This document shows positions 12,896 to 25,276 of a DNA stretch of 64,000 nt, piece after piece. The position numbers were made by a program, and so were the translations under genes. The notes beneath the pieces are model-generated. The model did no database searches, was not told where the DNA came from, and worked only from the letters and a program-made list of their open reading frames with translations. The DNA is from Chrysoporthe austroafricana (taxonomy: Eukaryota > Ascomycota > Sordariomycetes > Diaporthales > Cryphonectriaceae): positions 63,324-127,323 of the forward strand of contig JYIP02000016.1 of NCBI GenBank assembly GCA_001051155.2, given 5' to 3'. The first letter of the stretch is position 1, and each line of letters opens with the position of its first letter.

Positions 12896-14576
12896 TTATC
12901 GGAATTGCATATAAGCCTTCTTAGGTATTAAAAACAATGAAAGGCCTTTCTCAATCGTATCCTCATCGGTGAACATTGTAATAGAGTCAGATCCATTAGT
13001 CGTTGGAATAATGCTTGTCGCTGATTTCAATTCAGAAAACCTTTGAAGTATGCGCAGGATTGCTAGCGAGATTGAAATAGTTGCATAGCGCACTTATCAA
13101 GTGAAACCCTGGTTAACTCGTTTTCTTCACATTCACACCAAGCAAGTACTTACTGCCAAGACATTTCCTCGGTCCCTGGCCAAAGGGTTGAAATTCATTC
13201 CCTGTCTTTCTCCCATCCCACCGCTCAGGCCGAAAAGCACGAGCGTCAGCTCCCCAAATATCAAGCCGACGATGTAGCATGTATGGGGAATAGAATACTG
13301 TCTGCCCTCTTGGAATCACAATTGGAGACGTTTCCTCGGGGCCTCCTCCACGTGGTATGATTGTATCTTTGTTGGCTACCCGAGAGTTGAGAGGAACCAG
13401 TGGAAACAATCTTTGGCCTTCGTTAATAACCCATTGAAGATATCGGCACCCGAGTAGCTTCGAAGCTGTTGGTGAAGGGAGATGCGAACTATCGAACTCG
13501 GCATGCAACTCTTTGCGCAGCCGCTCCAGAACAAGAGGATGCTTTGAGATTAGAATAAGAATGAAAACCAATGCCGCTCCGGTGTTATCCCGCCCAGCGA
13601 TGAGCAGGGTTAAGGATTCGCTCTCTAAATCGTGTGTGTTTGGGTAGGCTTGCAGCAACCCTCCGACCAACGTCCCTTGTTGCGCATTTGATGTTGGCGA
13701 CAAAGTCGAGTTCTTCTCGTTGTGCAAGGCTATGACGGAAGCGAGATAGCGCTTGATGAAGGATCTTCCTATTTTGCAAGACTCCCTGAAACGTCGGGGC
13801 TCTACCATCCAGTACAAGCCTTGCGCCCTAGAACGCAAGGCTACACCAAGAGTCGCGATCAAGCAAGCTTTGTAAAAATCTGGCTTTACCTTGGCTCCCC
13901 CAGTAGCGGTGCATTTTTCTGGAACTCTGCCAAGCTCTGGATGTTGGGTATTCACACTTTTGCCAAAGGCATATTCTGACGCAGAGTCCATCGCGTATCG
14001 GCCTAGAAGGTCCCAGATATCGACACGCACAGTCCACCCATCTTGGTCTAAACTGGCGGAGTCGAGGAGAGAGATGAACTTTGATATATGAATATCAAGT
14101 ATATTCACATCAGTGGGATACGGCACCTTGAAGTGTGGTGCAATAGTTGTACGTGCATGCTTCCAATGGGGGCCGTCGACGGTGAAAATACCCCCACCAA
14201 CGAAGGGCCAGAAACTCCCACTTCGATATGGACCAAGATCAAAGGCTTTTGATGGTGTAGATAGAATTGACTGAATGTTTTCTGGGTCTGCTGTCCACGT
14301 AGAAGTGAGTCCGAAATCAACTAGTCTGTGTGTGAAGCCGTGCTTCAAGAACCTAGGCACAACAATGTCATCGAGGAGATCCGTTCTTGGTAACGTGGGT
14401 GACACTATCGCTCCTAAAGCACCTTCTCCTAAGCGAGGGCTTATAGTGGTGGGGGTTTCACAACCATTCGAATAGCCAAGGATATGCAGCTTCCGGCGGT
14501 GCCAAGCTAGGTTGACGAACATATATATAACGTAGAGCACGAGGCAGCCAAATAAAACATCGGCTAGAAAAGCCAT
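12896..14576 (-). CDS. cytochrome P450 monooxygenase, two exons
   Basis: A haem-thiolate monooxygenase, probably anchored in the ER by the N-terminal helix (LADVLFGCLVLYVIYMFV, residues 4-21). Exon 1 (14576-13154) and exon 2 (13092-12896) join through a 61-base intron with a GTAAGT donor, giving 539 residues, normal for the family. It shows the I-helix motif AGRDNT (AGRDTT in most), the K-helix ExxR as EGQRLFP, the PERF-like RPERWD, and the haem site FGQGPRKCLG with Cys472 as thiolate ligand. The intron falls right after CLG; reading through it would give a false stop. The overall pattern (SRVANKDT, LNSRV) recalls the fungal alkane/fatty-acid hydroxylase-like groups, but the substrate cannot be assigned. 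No in-frame stop is present although this gene lies only 2.6 kb from the transposon island. Confidence 0.92.
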
Positions 14577-15665
14577 TTTGTCAATAAAAGTCTTTGCTTT
14601 CTATAAAGATTGAGATCAATTTGTGTAATGATGTGAATGATATATTGTCCGAAAACTTGATACTGGATTCCGATTGTGTAGTTCACGCGTGAGAATGGAA
14701 TGTGCAAGGTACGGGCTCTTATATAACGTACTGGCAGAGATCATTTGTGGGAAGATATGTGATCTGCAAGCCGCTTAAGTCTATAGTGATACTTCAATTA
14801 TGTCATAAGGTAGCAGATACCATAGGGTTATGTATAGCGCTGGGTGATACGAAATCAATGTCTAGTTTATTTAATATAGACACAACTCTTGAAATTTAAA
14901 CGCTAACAAAGGCATAACTCATTAATAGCAGTAAGACTCAATATTGTATGATATATATGGTAACATACTTACTTATATAAAAGATGGTGGGCGATTATGG
15001 ATTAGGAATCGCTAAAAGGAATTAGATTACCCTCTTCTAATTAGTTTTGCTGCATGTTTTCGGAACTGGCAAATAGTAGCCGCCACATAATAGTCGATAG
15101 CGTGAAACTTGTGATGTCATTCTTTAGCAACGTTCACCTAGCTGAATGCTGTGTGATGTATATAGTAATATATTGATGTAAAAGATGGTGGGCGACTATG
15201 GATTGGGAATCACCAAAAGGAATTAGATCACCCTCTTCCAGTTAGCCTTTCTGCATGTTTTCGGAACTCGGTAGATAGCATGAAATTTATAATATTGCCC
15301 TTTGGTAACACTTATCCAGCTGTATCTATACATACTATCACGCTTGCTTGCTCTAGCACTACGGTCTACTTTCAGTCAACTGATATTTTTAAGACATGAG
15401 ACTACTAATTTCTAAAAATCCGAGACATTTATCAAGAATTATCATATAGGAATGAAATGTATGACATCGCTGGCCCATGTAAGTGAGCGAGATACCCACC
15501 ATCTTTGTAATAATGCTGAGTGGACTTCTCTCAAGCCCGCTTCACTTAAGAACAGATCCTTTGATTTTAAATCATCCTTCATGAACTTGGAAGCACGATC
15601 AACACTTTCAATTTCAAGACCAACAATTTTGATAAAATTTACATTCTCTCTGCTTTGCCGCAACT
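14577..15665. other. intergenic between P450 and GFA-fold gene
   Basis: AT-rich divergent promoter region of about 1.1 kb serving the P450 (leftward) and the GFA-fold gene (rightward). It contains an imperfect tandem duplication of about 200 bases, listed separately. No coding frame is convincing. Confidence 0.5.
14945..15325 (+). repeat. imperfect tandem duplication, period about 201 bases
   Basis: The sequence around 14981-15062 recurs at 15182-15263 with an offset of exactly 201 bases (shared blocks include AAGATGGTGGGCGA and TGCATGTTTTCGGAACT). Differences between the copies are almost all transitions, and copy 1 usually has T or A where copy 2 has C or G (for example GATTACCC versus GATCACCC). 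The similarity fades on both sides, and copy 2 lacks about 25 bases after TTCGGAACT. Confidence 0.8.
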
Positions 15666-16400
15666 ATGTCGTCAAACATACCTGCTCACGGAATCATACT
15701 GCAAGGGGGCTGTAAGTGCGGCGCCATCCGTTACACCGTTGAAATACCGGCTGAAAACGATCGGCCCATGCTCCCCGGGAACTTCAAACTACCCATCGTG
15801 TGGAATTGTCTATGTAACAGTTGTCAAGCTATATCTGGAGCTTTATTTTCTACTGGATTGCTCACGCCACTAGAATATGTTAAACTATCAATTGCTTTAC
15901 GTATCGAGAGGAATGAATCTCATCCAGGAAACAACGATGATGATTCGTAGATACAGAACGCCGAAAGGATCCGAGCCTCGATCCTAGATATCATCTTACA
16001 GCCAAAGCCAGCCCAGAAACATTACGCCCAGTGCTATCGCTCCTCTAAAAAGCTATACGTGAGTTTCTGCAGTCATTGTGGTACCACGCTCGCCCTGACG
16101 AAGCATCCCATGACGCCCGGTACGACGGACCTTGCACTGGGAACTTTGGACCAACAACATCTGCAAGAGGATGAGATCAGGCCAGAGAGAACGATATGGT
16201 ACATATGCCCTATGATCACGCCTCCCTGCTTAACCGGTTATCAGCTAACGGGTTTTAAAACGCGCAGCGGAAGCAGCGGTGTGAGCTGGATTAAAGATAT
16301 CGTTCAGTCGGGTCAAGAACTTCCTATTCATCCTCACCTGAACTTAACAGAAGTTAAGCCTCCAGCACTCACCGCTGATAGCCTCAACGGTCGGTCCTGA
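15666..16400 (+). pseudogene. GFA-fold (glutathione-dependent formaldehyde-activating enzyme-like) protein with one in-frame TAG
   Basis: The GFA/CENP-V fold binds two zinc ions through a fixed set of cysteines; fungal members are mostly of unknown substrate. From the ATG at 15666 a 244-codon frame carries GGCKCGAIRY (Cys16, Cys18), NCLCNSC (Cys48, Cys50, Cys53) and SFCSHCG (Cys135, Cys138), the full zinc-ligand set. A single in-frame TAG at 15948-15950 (codon 95) lies between NNDDDS and IQNAERI. The frame is open and protein-like on both sides (YAQCYRSSKKLYVSFCSHCG), and no GT-AG intron that removes the stop keeps the frame. The expected residue is probably Trp, possibly Gln. Pseudogene or recoded transcript. 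Confidence 0.78.
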
Positions 16401-16550
16401 ACGTAATCTTGAGTATGGAATCTATCCTTCGAGTTGCTATTTTCAAACGAAAGGCAATATGGCAGCAGTTACGAATCAGATTTAAGCAATGTTACAGAGA
16501 TTGACAGGTTTTGCTCCAAAGTATCAGAATCTATTTAGCTGATTCACTAG

Positions 16551-17177
16551 TTACACTGCTTTTCGCAGAAAGCTCCCGTTTAACAACCATTTTTCACCTT
16601 CCAGAGTGACGTTAGGATAGATTGGTTCTTCCTTCCATTTGACATAACCCCGTCTTTCATACCAGACCTGATTGCTGAAAGGTGGCACCCGCTTCCCAAA
16701 TTTAGCCCACAGTTCTCTCAGCTGATGATCTTCAATATAGTCCTTGCTCAAGGTATTTAGTGTGATGTATTTGCATCGTACACTTCCATAAGGCTCTCGG
16801 ACCGCCATATGCTCTATCTTGTCCATAGCTGCCCTTCCTAGTCCTTTACCACGATATTCTCGCAAGATAAAGAATGTTTGTATCGTCAAAACAGACTTGT
16901 CAGGGCTGGCAAGAGAGATGTCATTCAATTCAGAGTATGAGTCTAAAGAGATATGACCGACTCGAGTAGTGGTGATGGCTGCGCTACTCGGGCTTTGATT
17001 GGTTGAAAATTCGGTCAGAACTATCCACATTATGGATTTGAGGTTTTGATTTTGCTTCTCCGACTATGACGCCATGGTCGAGTTATCATGGTTCCAACCA
17101 CAAAGCTTTCTCTGTCGCTGAAGCTCGTTCACTTCAATTGGATCTTGGAGGTTTATTGGAAGCAGCTGGACAGTATC
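16551..17177 (-). pseudogene. GNAT acetyltransferase, codons 9-216, cut off from its start by a retrotransposon and carrying one TAG
   Basis: GNAT enzymes transfer acetyl from acetyl-CoA to amines. The acetyl-CoA loop is REYRGKGLGRAAMDKIE (R/QxxGxG/A motif), followed by ITLNTLSKDYIED and the fungal family ending WYERRGYVKWKEEP. Codons upstream of Met 17030 are clearly coding: PINLQDPIEVNELQRQRK then LCGWNHDNSTMAS, a TAG at 17064-17066 where Trp is expected, then SEKQNQNLKSIMWIVL. The frame runs to 17177, exactly where the copia LTR begins. The missing first eight codons are at 53891-53914 beyond the island. Together the parts make 217 codons including the terminal stop. A transcript from the internal Met at 17030 would lack the N-terminal 56 residues. 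Confidence 0.87.
17173..17177 (+). repeat. left target-site duplication of the outer copia element (GTATC)
   Basis: GTATC directly before the left LTR equals 53886-53890 directly after the right LTR. Five bases is the usual duplication size for LTR retrotransposons. Confidence 0.92.
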
Positions 17178-17348
17178 TGTGGAAAAGTGGAGCAACCAGC
17201 ACCCTAACCCTGGCATTTCTGTGCTCTATATATTTCTGGCTGAGCATTATACAATCATTTTCACTCTCTTTTGTAGAAGACAGATTTCTATTTCAATATA
17301 CTCATTTATTCTTTCCTATGCTCGATATTAAGTACCTGTTTCGCTATA
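17178..17348 (+). repeat. left LTR of the copia element (171 bp)
   Basis: It begins TGTGGAAAAGTGG and ends CGCTATA, and aligns without gaps to 53715-53885. The terminal CA has become TA; most differences from the right copy are transitions. Confidence 0.92.
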
Positions 17349-17360
17349 GTTATAAGCCCG
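17349..17360 (+). promoter_or_regulatory. putative primer-binding site, initiator-tRNA-Met half-molecule type
   Basis: GTTATAAGCCC immediately follows the LTR. The complement of the anticodon arm of initiator tRNA-Met (loop CUCAUAA) would read GTTATGAGCCC; one G-to-A change gives the sequence seen. Drosophila copia primes from a 5' half-molecule of this tRNA at the same place. Confidence 0.45.
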
Positions 17361-17459
17361 GTTCGCACTAAAGGACTTTATTTTCCCTCTATTTATTAAA
17401 ATAGCATTTAATCGATCGCTTCACTTTTATTCCATTCGTCCAATCCTTCTTTTAGTTCT

Positions 17460-18720
17460 TTATACGTTCGCTATAGCTACCCAGAATCCAGAAAAGCTTA
17501 ATATATCCGTACGCTATATAGATAGCTACGATTTTCTAACCTAGTTCGCCTCTTTCAAGTCCTATAGCCAGATAAAGCATATCTGGGATTATATCGATCC
17601 AGACAGGCCTAATAGGATTTATCCGAGCTACGAATCAATCTTTATAACTTTCGATCAATTCGTAGAATTTCGGGAATTTAATCGTAAAGAAGCTTCCGAT
17701 AAAGTATTTTAATAGTATAGAATTCAGAAAGAAATATTCGATACTTAGCAGATATTTAATACAGAAACCCTATTAATACTTACGAGTACTGAACCTGCCA
17801 AACCGCCTGAATACGAAAGTTTCTTTCGATAAAGCTATATAGAAAAGTTCCGGTTCGAGCTCGAAATTGCCAAGCTGGACTTCCTAACAAGACTTTTCTA
17901 AGCGAAAGATATTGAATGCTTTTAGATTTGGGTCCAAAATACTATTTCAAGCTCTATCCTCGATTCGTACGTTCAGTCCCTTAAGGAAATAAAAAGCTGG
18001 AATATCCAGCTGCTAATACGGAATATCAAGAAAAACCTCTGCCTTTCAAACTCAAATATCAAAAACGTTATCCGGATTTAATATAAAAATCACTTTAAAG
18101 AAGCTACGCGTTTAAATATAAACCTATAGGCTTAGCATCGCATATTCTATATTCTCTTTCGGCAAGCTTAAGTATATAGCCTTTCGGATATTAAGGATTT
18201 TCAGAAAGCAAATAATTTTCTTAAAGCAATTTCAGTATATTTCGTATTAAAGTAAGCTAGAAAAGAAAAACAAAACTTTATTCTAGCTAATCGGCTTGGA
18301 AATTAATTAATAATGCTTAAAGAATTATTAAAAGCTTATATAGCATTTCTTTATTATTAGCAGCAATCCAAAAAGTCTAAAGCTTTAAATATCTTTATAA
18401 CCTTTAGAAATTCGGAACTCAGACTTATTGATAACGAAAAGTACTAATCCGCTAATATTAATGCTAGCTTAACCCAAAAAGCTTTTTCCAGATACCCTTG
18501 CGAAACCGAAAATTATATGCATACCTGGATCTTTTAAAGTTACCGAAAATTGAAATTTATCTATATGCAAAAGAAAAAACCTGAAAAAGTTTAAGTTTAT
18601 TTCTCAAGCAAAGCAAGAAATAGCCTTACAGAAGCTAAGCAGCAAGAAATACTTAGCGCTAGCAAAAAAGCTTATAAAGCTCGGCTAGCTGCCGTATAGC
18701 TAGAAATACATACTAATAGA
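17460..18720 (+). pseudogene. copia gag relic
   Basis: Conceptual reading gives a copia-type gag broken by stops: segments such as YSQIKHIWDYIDPDRPNRIY, FDQFVEFREFNRKEAS and SFFR then YIEKFRFELEIAKL. Stops fall at positions expected for Gln or Trp codons. Toward the end (about 18726-18780) a unit close to AGCCAAAATACT is repeated four times. No zinc knuckle could be read. Confidence 0.6.
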
Positions 18721-18972
18721 AAATAATACCAGCCAAAATACTAGCCAAAATACTAGCCAAAGCACTAGCTAAAATACTAAAGATTCCTATCTTAGCACTA
18801 TTAACTGCTAAGTTTAATAGCTATTACTAAAAAAACTGATCTATACTCTTTACTATTCATTTCGCTAAATACTTTTATCGACCCGGACCTCCTTATATAA
18901 TTGCCAATAAACGACAAAATCTATTCTATACTATTTCAAGCTCTTTATTCTCTTTCTCGAAATACCGTTTTA

Positions 18973-19041
18973 GATAATTGCAGCGCTATATACCTCATTA
19001 ATAGCATTAGCTTCTTCAAGCCTGGATCTTTTAAAGCTACG
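18973..19041 (+). pseudogene. copia protease, part before the gypsy A insertion
   Basis: Reads DNCSAIYLINSISFFKPGSF, the copia aspartic protease start (D-x-G/C-x-A type motif) with the usual following strand. The frame stops at the CTACG target duplication of gypsy A and resumes after 26449. Confidence 0.6.
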
Positions 19042-19532
19042 TATTATGAACTAACGAACAGTTCAGGTCACAGGAACAGGCCGGATCAGTAAGTCCAGGA
19101 CTAACGTGGCACGGATCCAATATCTGTTACAAAAAACCCATTATATAAGGATGCTTGGCTACCCGGATTACATAAGCAAAGGGTTAGAGATAGATAAGAT
19201 AAGGATTATAGGATTACCCAGTGAGCCGGTAAGCCAGACTTACCAGCTTACCAGATGAGTCGGTAATCCTATACTGAAAAGCTGAATACATAAAGACTGG
19301 ACATTTCCTAGATTACGAGATAGGTTTCATAATTGCTTTTCAGTTATCAATCTAAATATTTCTCTAAGTACTATTTCCGAAAAGTATCCAATACGGATAG
19401 TAAACACTTAACAGTTATCGAATATCTCTAGAACTGTATTTCCGTATACAAGACAATTGTACTATATACTATCCTTGCCCAGCATAAACTTTTGATATAC
19501 TAGGTACTTATACTACCCGGGTGCTCATTACA
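19042..19532 (+). repeat. left LTR of gypsy A (491 bp)
   Basis: Starts TATTATGAACTAACG (from TGTTATG) and ends CTCATTACA. It is the same length as the copy at 25954-26444; differences are mainly transitions. Confidence 0.92.
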
Positions 19533-19649
19533 TTTTAACGACTCTTGTTTAAGGACTAGTTCAGTATTATCCACCTTTAGCAATACGGAAATACGATAGC
19601 TTTTCCCATTCCAATACCGTCTTCCTCTCAGCAGATTACGCCCTAGGCT

Positions 19650-20930
19650 TTGCAAACTCAGATTGCAGCCCTGCAGCAGCGCATCCAGGAACTTGAAAAT
19701 CAGGAAAAAGGCTTTCAAGTTACTATTGCCGACAAACCATACAAACTCGATAAGCCCAATACTTATAATAGGGATCAGAAAACTTTCCAAGGATTCATTA
19801 CTCAGTACAAGGCTTACTTTGCCTATTATAGCTCCCAGTTCGATACCGAGGAAAAAAAGGTCGTTTTTGCAAGAGCTCGTTTTCAGTATAAAGCCCTAGC
19901 CTAATACGAACCCTTTTTTCGCAACTATCTGGATAACTAAAGCAACCTGGCAGTACGCAAGACGGAAACGATCAAGATATTCTCTTATTTTGATAAGTTC
20001 GAGCAAATAATTAAAAGAACTTTTAGCAACCCGGATAAGATCAGAATAGCAGAACGAGAACTTATAAAACTACGGCAAACCAAGTTAATATCAGCCTATA
20101 TAGCCGAATTCAAGCGCATTTCGTCCAAACTACCTTGGGATCCGGCTTGGATAATAATCCAGTACTACGCAGGACTCAAGAACGAAATCAAGGACGAACT
20201 TTACAAGATTGATAGGCTTTAGGAATTTTCGGAATACGCTGAAATCGCGGTTAAAATCGATAACCGACAGTATGAGAAACGAATAGAAAAACAAAGGATA
20301 CAAGCACATTTTCGTCTTAAGTTCCAAGCCAATATAGGAAGACCCTTATAACAATCCCAATAATAGCAGCGTAATTATTAGCGCAGTATTGCATACAATA
20401 ATACGACTTATCTAGGACTTATAGAACTAAATGCGGTATAAAAGAGCCCCGGCAAGGAAAAATCCCGTTATAATTGCTATAATTGTAGGAAAGCAGGATA
20501 TATAGCGAAAGAATGCCGGCAACCAAAAAAGAATAATTGGAAACCAGTACCAGAAAAAAGATACCTTAGCGCAACTTAGCGGAAAGATAACCAACCTCGT
20601 AAGGAAACCCTCGCAAAGCAAATGCCAAATTCCGGGAAAAAGCATAATAGCTTCGAATGGATTGCTTGCTATAACAATTATTGCCAGGAATACCTTTCGG
20701 ACAAAGAAGAAGGCAATTAGTTCCTATGCGTACTAAAAAGAAGAAAGCAAATAGCAATAAGAAGTATCGGGACTGACATTATATCCGATTGCTTTACTGA
20801 TTCCTTAAGAAAGATTGCCAGTAAGTACAATTACTTACCTAATAACAGTTCCGAACTGCTCGGAATTATCGAACGAGAGGAATATAAAGAAGATAAAGGG
20901 AAATACCCTTAATTATATTAAGTAAACCGC
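19650..20930 (+). pseudogene. gypsy A gag relic with altered zinc knuckle
   Basis: It reads IAALQQRIQELENQEKGF (coiled coil), then FQGFITQYKAYFAYYSSQF and KLISAYIAEFKRISSKLPW, typical of gypsy gag, then the knuckle CYNCRKAGYIAKEC at 20475-20516. The CCHC histidine is Tyr, explained by CAT to TAT. The initiating codon is not ATG in its present state (TTG at 19650). Several in-frame stops. Confidence 0.75.
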
Positions 20931-21199
20931 TTAGCAGAAAAACCTTTTAGCGAAATCCCAGAATCGATAAACTCTAGCGAAAAAGAAACTCTCCAGGATA
21001 GATAGCAGAACGATTTATGGGAATCTATCATTTCCGATACGGAAAATGGAAAGGACGTCCAGAACTTACTAACAGACGCAATTTTCGAACCTCTAGGAAA
21101 TACGGAATATGCCATTTTTGGACTTATATTTAATAAAGTTTTCAGAAACGTTCGGTTCCAGGACAATACTTACAGAAGATACGAAAACGAAAAGATTAG

Positions 21200-24100
21200 C
21201 ACAAGATTATTCCAGCATTACCAAATTGCATGAGTCTCGTACGTTTATAATAATTGCAAAAAGCATTTTGCAGCTAAAGTAGCAAATAACTAGTTTCCTC
21301 AGAGGGATTAATATTTAATCATTAAGGCCTATAAAGAATAGGACCTTTATTGCAAAATCAGGTTCGACCGAGATAGATATTTTGGTCTCGTCGGACTACC
21401 TAGCAACTTTCCTCGAAATTGCCTCGAAAAAAGGGTAAAATGGCAGGAATGCCAGACAAAAGAATATGAAATCTATACTAGCAAAAAACTATATGCCTAG
21501 TACTAATAAAGGGACTTTGAAGATTGCAGCAAACAAAGATATATATACGGTATAGAATAAGCTAAAGAACTTGCAAGATAAGCAACCCAAAGCCCTGAAT
21601 AGACCCTAGAAGCCCCAAAAGACGAAAAACGCTTATAACGGGACAGCAGACGTTCGGACTTATAAAATCCTTAAGCTTAGCAATAGCAGCAGGCTGGAAG
21701 CATATCAAGATATTTATATAACTTAACGGGCAGATATATAGCGCATTCTTAAATAATAGCGCTTAAGGGAATTTTATTTCACTAAGAATTATCAATCAAG
21801 CATGCATTATATAGAAACAAAAAAAGAATCCGTATATATTATATACCGTAAAAGAGAAACCGGTTACTTATAACCAAAGTATAATCGATAGAGAAACTGA
21901 TTATCTATTCGTCTCGATCCAAAAACGTATAATAAACCTGATTTTCGATATTACGGATACGGCAAAATACAATATAATTATAGGATTACTTTGGCTCAAA
22001 AAGCATAACTTTCGAATCGATTGGACTACTGGCCAGATTTACTAGGATAATATTATATCCCGGGAAATGGTTGCGATTAAAGGCGTAAGGCGAGATTCAG
22101 TTACTGAGAAAAGCCTAGCAAAGGGCTTTCAAACGAATACTCATACTACCTCCAAATCAGCAGGGATTGATAGCTTATGGAGAAGAACTATACGATAATC
22201 GGACTCTAAAGAATAGAGCGATAATAGGTTAATATAACAAATGAACAGATACTAAAATAATTACTCGGCTCAATACAATACAAGATATCGAAAACAAATA
22301 TTACAAGAAAAGAACTAACGGTTTTTCCCGGATTACGAATAATACCCGGAAGCCCCGATATATAGATTATGGAATTATAAGGAAATCAATTACGAAAATA
22401 GAATGGCAAAACGATACTTTCTATTCTTACAAATAGCGGATATAAAAAAGGGATTAAGGCCAGAATTTAAGAATATATTAAGAGAATATTACAAATTTAA
22501 GGAAATTTTCAGGCCAAAAAGGGATGCGAGATTCCTAGCATACGGCCTGTACGATTACGAAATCCCCCTTAAACTAGGAATATATCCAACTTTCGAACCG
22601 ATTTACGGACTAGACGAAATACGACTCGAAGCCCTCAGGGAATATCTCGATAAGCAACTCAAAAAGGGATTTATACAAAAATCCTATTTACTAGCAGAAT
22701 ACCCAATCCTATTTGTACTAAAAAAGAATAGCAAACTACAACTCTGCATAGATTATAAGAAACTTAACGATATTACTATCAAGAACCGGTATCCACTACT
22801 ACTACTAAAAGAATTATGCGACAGACTTCGCAACGCAAACTGGTTTACAATACTCGACTTACAAGAAAGATATACGCATATCCGCATTAAGGAAAGAGAT
22901 AAGTGGAAAATAGCGTTCAGAATACGCTATAGCCATTTTGAATACCTTATTATGCTATTCGGACTTACTAACGTTCCAGCATCTTTCCAGGAATATATAT
23001 ATCACGTCTTGCGAGAATACTTAAATTATTTCGTTATTATTTACCTCGACAATATCCTGATTTATTCTAAGAATCTCGAAATATATAAGCACCATATCAG
23101 ACAAATATTACAAACCCTTAAAAACAATAAGCTTTTTATTAACGGAAAAAAAAGCCAATTCCATACGCAGAAAATCGATTACCTGGAATATACCATTGAA
23201 CCAAGCAAAATCAGAATGCAAAAGGACAAAATCGAAACAGTACGAGAATAGCCGCAACTTCAAAATATTACCGATATCAAGTCATTCTTCGGATATATCA
23301 ATTTCTACCGACAATTTATCAAAAGATACGCAGAAATAGCCAGACTACTAACAGAGCTAATTAAGAAAAACAAAATATTTGAATAGACAAAAACCCAATA
23401 AGAAGCGTTTGAAATACTTAAAAGAAAAATTACCCAAAAACCTATATTGCAAGAAGCGGATCTAGCGAAACCCTTTAAAATCAATACCGATACGTCAGCC
23501 TATACTATCAGTAGCGAACTCATTCAGAAAGATAATCAAAGAAAACTATATTTCATTGCAAATTTCAGTAAAAAACTCAACAGACCAGAACTCAGATACG
23601 CTATACCAGATCAAAAATTTATAGCAATAATGTATGCATTCCAAGAATAGGAATATTATTTAATTAATACAAGATATCCAATCCAGGTCTTTACAGATTA
23701 TAAAAATCTTATAATATTTACAATAACGAAAATACTTAATAAAAGACAAATCAGATAGGCAGAATACCTATCATAATTCGATATCAAAATTACATATACC
23801 CCAAGAAAAGAAAATACCCGCGCAAACGCTTTCAGCAGACGAGCAGATTACAAGCCGGAAAAAGAAGTCAAAGAATAGACCCTTTTCAATATTGACAAAA
23901 ACGGAAGCCTTATATAACGGCGAGAAATCAACACGTCGCTCAGAATTAATAACCAGGAAAAACAACCTGATAATATAATACCAGAAAAACAAGACGAATA
24001 TATTAGATGGATACACGAAACGCTAGCCCATAGCTACCAAAGGATTGCAGCAACTACAAACAGAATCCAAAGATATTGGGACCTACCAGGACTCAAATCC

Positions 24101-25276
24101 AGAATACGCAATATTATCAACAAATGCAATAGCTGCAGGAAGAATAAGACAGAACAATACAAACCTTACGGCTTGCTATAACCCCTACCAGTACTTGGCA
24201 TTATTTGAACTTCTATTAGTCTAGACTTTATTACCAAGCTACCAATCTTACGAGAACCCTTAACTAAGGTCGCATTTAATAGCATCTTAATAATAGTTTG
24301 CAAGCTAAATAAATATAGCTATTTTCTACTATACAAAGAAGCTAGTATCGCAAAAGAACTATTATATACGTTCTTAAGAAATATTATAAGCAATTATAGA
24401 ACGCTACAAGAAATTATTTCCGATAAGGACAGAAAGTTTATATTACGATTTTGGATTTCGCTTATAAAATAACTCGGAACGAAATATAGGCTATCTATAG
24501 CATTTTATTCTGAAACAAACGGATAAATAAAGAAGATCAACCAAATTGTAAAACAATACCTCAGATATTATATCAACTATAACCAAAATAATTAAATTGA
24601 ATTCTTACTATTCGCATAATTCGCTTATAATAGCGTAACGATATTAATAATAAAAATATTATTATTCAAGGCATTATATAGATACGAACTAATAATATAT
24701 TACGAAGCGCTTCCAGGAGCAATTGCGGAAGTAGCAGAATAGCGAATCAAAAAAATCAAGGATATCCAAACAAGATTCCAAAAAACATTCCAAGAACTTA
24801 CAGAAAATATAACAAAATACGCCAACCAGAAAAGGATTGAAAGACTAATCTTACAGGAAGGAGATAAAGTCTACCTAAAACGCAAAAATATCAAAACTAA
24901 AAGACCCAGCAATAAACTGGACTATAAGAAACTGGGCCTTTTCAAAATTTCGGAAAAATTCTCAGATATCAGCTACAAGCTTGACTTACTACCAAGAATG
25001 AGAATATACCCAGTCTTTCACAAATCATTCCTCGAACCAGTACCAATAAATACGCTACTAGATTACGATATCGAGCTCGATCCGGACGAATAACAATAAG
25101 AAATCGAAACAATACTCGATTCAAGACCGCGAAAACAAGAACGACAATACCTCATTAAATGGAAGGATTACGGATACGAAAAAAACACATAGGAAAAACC
25201 AATCAATATCGATCCAGAGCTTATCAGGAAATACTGGAAAAATAGAAAAATTATCTTCCAAACGGACAAATTCTAG
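21200..25276 (+). pseudogene. gypsy A pol relic: protease, RT, RNase H, integrase, chromodomain
   Basis: The cleanest part is RT at 22403-23251: LQLCIDYKKLNDITIKNRYP, then the active site YLDN at 23042-23053 instead of YLDD. RNase H follows (INTDTSAYTISSELIQ, about 23470-23530). The integrase zinc finger is near 24010-24150 (HETLAHSYQRI then CNSCRKNKT), and the core near 24220-24520 reads SLDFITKLP and EIISDKDRKF. The end carries a chromodomain (EIETILDSRPRKQERQYLIK, then WKDYGYEKN). Stops are nearly all TAA or TAG. The frame ends with TAG at 25274-25276. Confidence 0.88.
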
